Positions 48,088 to 53,592 of a stretch of DNA of 53,592 bases are shown piece by piece. Numbering within the stretch: position 1 is the stretch's first letter; each line of letters starts with the position of its first letter. Source of the stretch: an uncultured Pelagibacteraceae bacterium (GTDB taxonomy: Bacteria; Pseudomonadota; Alphaproteobacteria; Pelagibacterales; Pelagibacteraceae); NCBI GenBank assembly GCA_902558435.1, contig CACEDU010000008.1, positions 1-53,592 of the forward strand, in the 5' to 3' direction. The notes beneath the pieces are model-generated. The model saw only the letters and a program-made list of their open reading frames with translations. It ran no database searches and was not told the DNA's origin. The position numbers were made by a program, and so were the translations under genes.

Positions 48088-48828
48088 ATGTTTCGTTATC
48101 AAATTTTAATTGAGTATGTTGGTAGCTCTTTTATAGGATGGCAAGTTCAAAAAAAAGGCAAAACTATTCAAGGATTAATTCAAAAAGAAATTTCAAAACT
48201 TCTAGATGAAAAAATAATTGTTACTGGTTCTGGAAGAACAGATGCTGGCGTTCATGCTATTGAACAATCTGCACATTTTGATTGTATGAATGAAATCAAA
48301 AATTTAAAAAAATTTTTAAATTCTATTAATTATTTTCTTAATAAAAACGAAATAGCTATTTTGAAAATTAAAAAACAAAATTTAAATTTTCACGCACGCT
48401 TTTCAGCAAAAGAAAGAGTGTATAAGTATGTTATTTATAATCAAACAACCAAGCCTATTATTCAAAATAATCGAGGATGGTTTGTTATAAAAAAACTTGA
48501 TTTTGAATGTATGAAAATTGGAGCAAAAAAATTAATTGGAACTCATGATTTTTCGTCATTTAGAGCTTCGGGATGTAATGCAAAAAGTCCTATTAAATTT
48601 ATGAAATTGGTAAAAATAAAAAAATTTAAAAGTAAAATTGAATTAGAATTTAGATCACAATCATTTTTAAAACAGCAAGTAAGGTCGATGGTAGGTTGTT
48701 TGAAATTTATTGGAGAAAAAAAATGGTCTATTAAAAAATTTGTGAATGTTATAAAGTCAAAGAATCGAAAACTATGTGCGCCACCTGCACCTGCTGAGGG
48801 ATTGTATTTAGTAAAAGTTAAATACTAA
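48088..48828 (+). CDS. truA: tRNA pseudouridine(38-40) synthase TruA
   Basis: Makes pseudouridine at positions 38-40 of the tRNA anticodon arm. 246 residues with the catalytic aspartate in GSGRTDAGVHAIEQSAHF (about 47-64), the FHARFSAKERVYKY region and the C-terminal FLKQQVRSMVGCL motif. Full-length relative to the family. Its stop overlaps the stop of the convergent SET-domain gene by 4 bases (CTAA). Confidence 0.97.
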   Translation: MFRYQILIEYVGSSFIGWQVQKKGKTIQGLIQKEISKLLDEKIIVTGSGRTDAGVHAIEQSAHFDCMNEIKNLKKFLNSINYFLNKNEIAILKIKKQNLNFHARFSAKERVYKYVIYNQTTKPIIQNNRGWFVIKKLDFECMKIGAKKLIGTHDFSSFRASGCNAKSPIKFMKLVKIKKFKSKIELEFRSQSFLKQQVRSMVGCLKFIGEKKWSIKKFVNVIKSKNRKLCAPPAPAEGLYLVKVKY

Positions 48829-49298
48829 TTTTCTTTATTACTCATTGCGAATTTTTTGTTAATTCTCCACCTTGACTCTGCTCTTACAATATAGCCACAA
48901 CAATTTTTTGATTTACATTTACAAGGAAATTGCTTGTAATCTTTATCATAGCCAAAACCATAGTCACAAGTTAGTTCCTCACCTTTTTTTATATTTTTAA
49001 TCGCTTTAACCCATATCTTAAGCCCTTTACCATCATAATCGCAATTATTTTCACAAGAATGATTTATTAGTCCGGCTGTATTCCATGGAAAGTCTCCATC
49101 AAGATCATATTTTTTATTTACGGTAAATAAATATATTGGTTTACTATTATCGTATTTATCAGACTCTTCCGTTTGTTTTTTTGTAATTAATTTACCAATA
49201 TAATCTATTATCTTCTCACCCTCTTTTATATCCCGTGTAGCGTAAAGTCCTTTACCTTTTTTATCTATATCTGACTTTTTAATTTTGTATGGTTTCAT
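48825..49298 (-). CDS. SET-domain protein-lysine methyltransferase
   Basis: 157 residues, nearly the whole protein being a minimal SET domain: the N-terminal KGKGLYATRDIKEGEKIIDYIG (SAM-side), the pseudoknot motif NHSC (79-82), ELTCDYGFG with the catalytic-type tyrosine near 113, and a cysteine-rich post-SET tail (C126, C128, C133/C134) that with C82 could bind zinc. SET enzymes transfer methyl from S-adenosylmethionine to protein lysines; bacterial targets include ribosomal and nucleoid proteins, but here the substrate is unknown. It is transcribed leftward 31 bases after a histone-deacetylase-like gene, both acting on lysine side chains in their families. It is the last gene of the dap operon side. 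Confidence 0.92.
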   Translation of the reverse strand: MKPYKIKKSDIDKKGKGLYATRDIKEGEKIIDYIGKLITKKQTEESDKYDNSKPIYLFTVNKKYDLDGDFPWNTAGLINHSCENNCDYDGKGLKIWVKAIKNIKKGEELTCDYGFGYDKDYKQFPCKCKSKNCCGYIVRAESRWRINKKFAMSNKEN

Positions 49299-49329
49299 AT
49301 TTCTTTTCTTATTATTTAGAAAAAATTTA

Positions 49330-50259
49330 TCAATTAAATTCTAATAATGCATCAACATGTCGTTTAGTACTGCTTTGTAGTGCTCTTAAATCGTAGCCTC
49401 CTTCAAGAATTGAAACTACTCTACCTTTACAAAAAGACCTAGAACACTCTAATGTTCTCTTAGTAATTTTGTAAAAATCTTCTGAACTTAGCATAAGTTG
49501 CGCTAATGGATCATCAATATGTGCATCAAAACCTGCAGAAAACAATAGAAATTCTGGTTTGAATGTCTTTAATTTATTTAAAACGATTTCGTAGGCATTT
49601 AAATATTCTTCAGAGGTCGTACCAGCTTTTAATGGAATATTTAAAACATTATCAAAATTTCCCTTTTCTTTTTCCGACCCTGAACCTGGGTAATATGGAT
49701 ATTGGTGAGTTGAAATATATAAAACTTTTTCATTATCAAAGAAAATATCTTGTGTTCCATTACCATGGTGAACATCGAAATCAATTATAGCAATTTTATT
49801 GTATTTATATTTTTCAATTAAATAATTAGCACCAACAGCTACATTATTATAAATACAAAATCCCATAGCTTTATCTTTTTCAGCATGATGACCAGGTGGT
49901 CTGACAGCACAAAATGCATTATTAAATTCTTTATTTTCTAATCCATCTATTGCTGCAATTATTGAGCCTACTGCATCTTTTGTTGCATCTTTGCTTCCAG
50001 GAGAAATGATTGTATCTCCGTCCAAAAATACTAAACCTTTTTTAGGAAATGACCTTTCTACTTGATTAACATAATCCTCAGAATGAGTTTTATTGATAAG
50101 AGATAAATTAAATTTTGCTGGTTTTTTCCATATAAGATTTTTGTCATTTATTTTTTTAAAATTTTCAATTACCGCAGTAACCCTATCAATTTTTTCTGGA
50201 TGACCATCTCCAGTATCATGATTTTTATAAGTATCTGATATTATAAGGCCAGTCTTCAC
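49330..50259 (-). CDS. Histone deacetylase-family (AcuC/AphA-like) zinc deacylase
   Basis: 309-residue arginase-fold deacetylase of the class II HDAC/acetylpolyamine amidohydrolase group. Catalytic features: paired histidines H124-H125 (RPPGHHAEKDKAMGFC), zinc ligands D162 and H164 (DFDVHHGNGTQ), D245 (SAGFDAHIDDPL), and the final tyrosine in EGGYDLRAL. Bacterial members remove acetyl or other groups from proteins, polyamines or small molecules; the substrate here is unknown. It overlaps dapE by 4 bases (ATGA) and is followed by the SET-domain gene. Co-transcription with lysine biosynthesis genes is unusual and may reflect a lysine-linked substrate or mere operon packing. Confidence 0.93.
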   Translation of the reverse strand: MKTGLIISDTYKNHDTGDGHPEKIDRVTAVIENFKKINDKNLIWKKPAKFNLSLINKTHSEDYVNQVERSFPKKGLVFLDGDTIISPGSKDATKDAVGSIIAAIDGLENKEFNNAFCAVRPPGHHAEKDKAMGFCIYNNVAVGANYLIEKYKYNKIAIIDFDVHHGNGTQDIFFDNEKVLYISTHQYPYYPGSGSEKEKGNFDNVLNIPLKAGTTSEEYLNAYEIVLNKLKTFKPEFLLFSAGFDAHIDDPLAQLMLSSEDFYKITKRTLECSRSFCKGRVVSILEGGYDLRALQSSTKRHVDALLEFN

Positions 50260-51413
50260 TTAAAATAATGTTTTAAAATATTTAAATAAATTAAGCTTAA
50301 TTTTTTTAAATCGGTCAATGAAACTGCTTCATCAACTTTATGCATTGTTTTTCCAACTAAGCCAAATTCTAAGCATGGAGCAATTTTTCTTATAAATCTA
50401 GCATCTGAGGTACCCCCAGTTGTTGACAGTTTTGGTTTTATTTTGGTTATTTCTTTTATAATTTTTTGTATCATAAAAGTCGTATGATTTGGATTTGTGA
50501 GAAAAGCCTCTCCTGAAACAGCATAATCAATTTTATATTTAGATTTAGTTTTATTGCAGACTTTTTTCAAAATCTTTTCGATCTTATTTTTGATTGAATT
50601 TGAGGTATGCTTATTATTAAATCTTATATTAAATGTAGCATAAGCAATGCCAGGAATAACATTATCAGCCATATTTTGTATATTAATCTTTGTAATTTCC
50701 AAGTTTGTAGGTTGAAAATCTTTTGTACCTTTATCAAATTTTATATCTTTAAGTTCGTTTAGTATTTTTACAATCGTTGTAGAAGGGTTATTTGCTCTAT
50801 GAGGATAAGCTACATGCCCTTGTATACCGGTAATTGTTAATCGACCAGTCATGCTACCTCTTCGCCCAATTTTTATCATTTCTCCTAATTTATTTGGATT
50901 TGTTGGCTCTCCAACTAAGCAAAAATCTATTTTTTCTTTTCTCTTTTTTAAGTAATCAACAACTTTTTTAGTTCCATTAATAGCAACACCTTCCTCATCT
51001 CCAGTAATCAAAAGACTTACAGATCCCTTAAACCCTCTATTTTTTTGAGTAAAAATACTAACAGCAGACACAAATGCAGCAATTGAGCTTTTCATATCAT
51101 TTGCTCCTCTACCAATTAAATGACCTTTCTTAATTGATGGTTTAAATGGGTTTACCGTCCAATCATTTAAATTTCCAGCAGGGACAACATCTAGATGTCC
51201 TGCATAACAAAAATTAGGACCTTTATTTCCCAATCTTGCATATAGGTTTTTAACTGGTTCACTTCCTTTTTCTTTAAACTCAAGAATTTTAGTTTTAAAC
51301 CCAAGTTTTTTTAACTTCCTTTCAAGAAATTTCATAACTCCTGCATCTTTAGGAGTTACAGTTGGAAATCTAATTAGCTCCTTTGCTAATTGTAATTCAT
51401 TTATAATTGCCAT
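50256..51413 (-). CDS. dapE: Succinyl-diaminopimelate desuccinylase
   Basis: Zinc M20 hydrolase producing LL-diaminopimelate for lysine and peptidoglycan. 385 residues with the first metal motif YAGHLDVVPAG near 70-80, RGANDMKSS, the catalytic GDEEG near 131-135, the dimerisation domain (about 180-295) and C-terminal TGGTSDARF plus the metal histidine in VGKTMHKVDE. Canonical length. It lies 5 bases after dapD. Confidence 0.97.
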   Translation of the reverse strand: MAIINELQLAKELIRFPTVTPKDAGVMKFLERKLKKLGFKTKILEFKEKGSEPVKNLYARLGNKGPNFCYAGHLDVVPAGNLNDWTVNPFKPSIKKGHLIGRGANDMKSSIAAFVSAVSIFTQKNRGFKGSVSLLITGDEEGVAINGTKKVVDYLKKRKEKIDFCLVGEPTNPNKLGEMIKIGRRGSMTGRLTITGIQGHVAYPHRANNPSTTIVKILNELKDIKFDKGTKDFQPTNLEITKINIQNMADNVIPGIAYATFNIRFNNKHTSNSIKNKIEKILKKVCNKTKSKYKIDYAVSGEAFLTNPNHTTFMIQKIIKEITKIKPKLSTTGGTSDARFIRKIAPCLEFGLVGKTMHKVDEAVSLTDLKKLSLIYLNILKHYFK

Positions 51414-51418
51414 TAAAA

Positions 51419-52246
51419 TTATTCTCTCAAAAGATCGTTAATAGAAGTTTTTGATCTTGTTTTCTCATCAACCTGTTTGATTATTACTGCACAATACAGA
51501 GAGGGCGCAGATGAATTATTTTTATCTGGAAGTGAACCTGGAACCACAACTGAATAAGGAGGAATTTTTCCGTAAGTAATTTCACCAGTTTTTCTATTAA
51601 CAATTTTTGTAGATTGTCCAATGTACATTCCCATACTTAGAACAGATCCTTCTCCTACAATTACACCCTCTACAACTTCAGACATTGCTCCCAAAAAAAC
51701 ATTATCTTCTATAATTGTCGGAAGTGCTTGTGCAGGTTCTAATACACCACCTACACCTGATCCTGCAGAGATATGACAATTTTTTCCTATTTGGCTGCAG
51801 CTTCCTGCTCTTGCAAATGTATCAATCATTGTACCTTCATCAATATATGCGCCGATATTAACGTAGCATGGCATTAAAACTGCATTTTTGCCTACAAAAC
51901 TTCCTTTCCTTACTGGAGAGTTAGGTACCATTCTAAAACCAGCTTTTTCATGATCTTCTTTTGTCCATCCTGCTGTTTTACCTTTAAGTAAATGCGATTT
52001 ATCATACCAGCTACTGTATGGACCATTCAAATTTTCCATAGGATACAATCTGAAACTCAACATGATTGCTTTTTTTAAATGTTGATGAGTTACCCACTCA
52101 CCATTTATTTTCTCAGCCACTCTCGATCTACCACTATCTAAATCATCGATAACTTTATTTATTGTATCTTTAAGAGACTGTTCAGATGACGGGTTTACTT
52201 GATCTCTATTTTCCCAAGCATCATTTATAATATTTTCTATACTCAT
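51419..52246 (-). CDS. dapD: Tetrahydrodipicolinate N-succinyltransferase
   Basis: Transfers succinyl from succinyl-CoA to tetrahydrodipicolinate in the succinylase branch of lysine synthesis. 275 residues: N-terminal helical domain, then a left-handed beta-helix of hexapeptide repeats ([20 protein letters not shown] onwards to [10 protein letters not shown]) and a short C-terminal domain. This matches the family over the full length. It is preceded by the HAD gene at 4 bases and followed by dapE. Confidence 0.97.
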   Translation of the reverse strand: MSIENIINDAWENRDQVNPSSEQSLKDTINKVIDDLDSGRSRVAEKINGEWVTHQHLKKAIMLSFRLYPMENLNGPYSSWYDKSHLLKGKTAGWTKEDHEKAGFRMVPNSPVRKGSFVGKNAVLMPCYVNIGAYIDEGTMIDTFARAGSCSQIGKNCHISAGSGVGGVLEPAQALPTIIEDNVFLGAMSEVVEGVIVGEGSVLSMGMYIGQSTKIVNRKTGEITYGKIPPYSVVVPGSLPDKNNSSAPSLYCAVIIKQVDEKTRSKTSINDLLRE

Positions 52247-52250
52247 AATT

Positions 52251-52913
52251 TTATGAGTTTTTTAATAACCTTATTTCTTTTAAAAATAAAGAGAGATTTT
52301 CTATTTTGTAGTCAATATATTCTTTGTTAGATTCCTTTTTTCCCCAATACTCGTTATTGATTAGCCAAACTGTTATAGCTCCTCTTTCTTTACCAATTGA
52401 CAAATTTTTTGCAATATCCTCAATATAAATCGTCTCTTTTGGATTAATATCAAATTTTTTAAGCATTAAATCGAATGCTTTTGCGGCTGGTTTTGGATGA
52501 TAATCAGCATCAACAATATCAAATACATCGTCAAATAAGTCATCTATACCTAAGTGTGTGGTAATATTTTTAACATGTTCCTTGCTTCCATTAGTAAAAA
52601 CAAATTTTCTTAAATCTAATTTTTTTATTTCTTCTCTTAAAACAATGTCTTTCTCCATGAAAGATAGATCAATATCATGAACAAATTGTAAAAATTCTGT
52701 TGGGGGGATATCATGGTGTATCATTAATCCGTTCAGGCTTGTGTTGTATTTGTGAAAATAATTGGTTTGTAGCTCTTTTGCTTTTTTTAAATCAATCTTT
52801 AATTTTTTTGAAATATACTGCGTCATTCTTTTGCTTACTTGACCAAATACTGCCTCTAGATCTTGATAAAGAACACCGTCACAATCGAATAGGATATTTT
52901 TTATGTGTTTCAT
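52251..52913 (-). CDS. HAD-family hydrolase, pyrimidine 5'-nucleotidase (SDT1-like)
   Basis: 220-residue haloacid-dehalogenase phosphatase: motif I FDCDGVLY (nucleophile Asp near 9-11), motif [10 protein letters not shown] near 105-112, motif III lysine in HPKPAAKAF and motif [10 protein letters not shown] near 160-167. The helical cap and the size match SDT1/PhoE-type pyrimidine 5'-nucleotidases, which are commonly encoded between argB and dapD in alphaproteobacteria. The physiological substrate may be UMP/CMP or another small phosphate ester. The start overlaps argB by 4 bases. Confidence 0.9.
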   Translation of the reverse strand: MKHIKNILFDCDGVLYQDLEAVFGQVSKRMTQYISKKLKIDLKKAKELQTNYFHKYNTSLNGLMIHHDIPPTEFLQFVHDIDLSFMEKDIVLREEIKKLDLRKFVFTNGSKEHVKNITTHLGIDDLFDDVFDIVDADYHPKPAAKAFDLMLKKFDINPKETIYIEDIAKNLSIGKERGAITVWLINNEYWGKKESNKEYIDYKIENLSLFLKEIRLLKNS

Positions 52914-53592
52914 CTTCTTATTAATGTTCCTGCACCTTTATCTGAAAATAATTCGAACAAAATTGAATGTTTTTTTCTTCCATCTATGATTCCTACTCCT
53001 GTAACCCCGTTCATTACTGCATCAAGGCATGTATTTATTTTGGGTATCATCCCCTCTGTGATTATTTTATTATTTATCATTTCTAAAATTTCAGAAGAGT
53101 TTATCTCTTCGATAAGCTTTTTTTCTTTATTTAAAACTCCTTCCACATTAGTCATTAATAATAATCTTCTACATTTTAAAGATTTTGCTATAGCGCCCGC
53201 AGCTGTATCCCCATTAATATTATATGTTTGATTATTTTTCCCCAGACCTAAAGGAGATATAATTGGTACTGCGTTTATTTTGATTATATCTTTTATTATG
53301 TCTACATTTATTTTATTTGGAATACCAACAAATCCTAGTTCCTCTGCTTCTGGAATAACTTCTATAACATTATTTTTCTTTGTATTTAGAGAAACTGCAT
53401 TTGCACCTTCTTCGACTAAAGAATTTACAATATCCTCATTAAAGTCTATGAGGACATTTTCAACTACGTTAATAATTTTTTCATCTGTAACTCTTAATCC
53501 TCTTATAAATTTTGACTGAATATTTGATTTATCTAACTCTCTTTTAATTCTGGGTCCGCCTCCATGAACTATAATTATAGAAAGTCCTAATT
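52910..53592 (-). CDS. argB: Acetylglutamate kinase (5' end beyond the window)
   Basis: Phosphorylates N-acetylglutamate, the second and often arginine-inhibited step of arginine synthesis. Only the last ~227 residues are present; the frame is open to the window edge at 53592, so the start lies outside. Reading from the edge it shows SIIIVHGGGPRI (substrate-binding glycines), VGIPNKINVDIIKDI, YNINGDTAAGAIAKSLKCRR and LLLMTNVEGVL, all typical of ArgB, and finally the GVGIIDGRKKHSILFELFSD region near the C-terminus. It overlaps the HAD gene by 4 bases, and is the first visible gene of the leftward argB-HAD-dapD-dapE-deacetylase-SET series. Confidence 0.95.
   Translation of the reverse strand, partial: LGLSIIIVHGGGPRIKRELDKSNIQSKFIRGLRVTDEKIINVVENVLIDFNEDIVNSLVEEGANAVSLNTKKNNVIEVIPEAEELGFVGIPNKINVDIIKDIIKINAVPIISPLGLGKNNQTYNINGDTAAGAIAKSLKCRRLLLMTNVEGVLNKEKKLIEEINSSEILEMINNKIITEGMIPKINTCLDAVMNGVTGVGIIDGRKKHSILFELFSDKGAGTLIRR

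Overview
The window is a strongly A+T-rich, very compact bacterial chromosome segment: about 47 protein genes, two tRNA genes, no rRNA, no insertion sequence, no CRISPR array and no gene-free stretch over 300 bases. The gene content points to an alphaproteobacterium with a streamlined genome, most likely SAR11 (Pelagibacterales) or a similar AT-rich marine lineage such as HIMB59/AEGEAN-169. Supporting signs are the bolA / J-protein / cobS / cobT block, a RegB-type sensor kinase, a Suv3-type helicase, CarD next to a 7Fe ferredoxin, the argB-HAD-dapD-dapE and truA-fmt-def order, and genes that mostly overlap by 1 to 17 bases. This placement is inference from gene content; no database search was possible.

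Layout. 1-4277: a 27-residue Lys/Arg/Ala peptide gene with its own hairpins faces a leftward operon (Suv3-like helicase, TerB-like protein, FdxA, CarD with a long Lys-rich N-terminus). 4440-11124: acetoacetyl-CoA synthetase, a class I aminotransferase, and a TAXI-type TRAP transporter whose binding-protein and permease genes are separated by a clear terminator. 11121-11720: hot-dog thioesterase and tRNA-Arg. 11798-17794: a pyruvate dehydrogenase operon in which the lipoyl domain sits on E1 (AceE) and is absent from E2, followed by a butyrobetaine-hydroxylase-like oxygenase and a DMT transporter. 17791-25419: uppP, gltD-gltB, and a small alpha/beta hydrolase. 25459-35022: a glycosyltransferase heading a translation operon (thrS, infC, rpmI, rplT, pheS, pheT, lepA). 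35034-39523: a GT17-like glycosyltransferase, tRNA-Ser, gyrB and a RegB-type kinase. 39520-43085: cobT, cobS and a J-domain protein divergent from bolA. 43077-46628: aroB and aroK divergent from a small membrane protein and a secreted protein of unknown function. 46644-48828: def, fmt, truA. 48825-53592: leftward operon argB (cut by the window edge), HAD nucleotidase, dapD, dapE, histone-deacetylase-like hydrolase and a SET-domain methyltransferase.

How it fits together. Central carbon entry (pyruvate dehydrogenase, acetoacetate activation), nitrogen assimilation (GltBD), lysine/peptidoglycan, arginine and aromatic amino-acid synthesis and the translation machinery dominate. Uptake is represented by the TRAP and DMT carriers. 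Redox sensing is represented by RegB.

The most unusual feature is the rearranged pyruvate dehydrogenase: E1 carries the only visible swinging lipoyl arm and E2 is reduced to a peripheral-subunit-binding domain plus catalytic core. Also notable are the adjacent SET methyltransferase and deacetylase-like genes in a genome that also encodes a minimal histone-H1-like peptide, overlapping face-to-face promoters at bolA, and six tail-to-tail gene pairs that overlap instead of leaving room for terminators.
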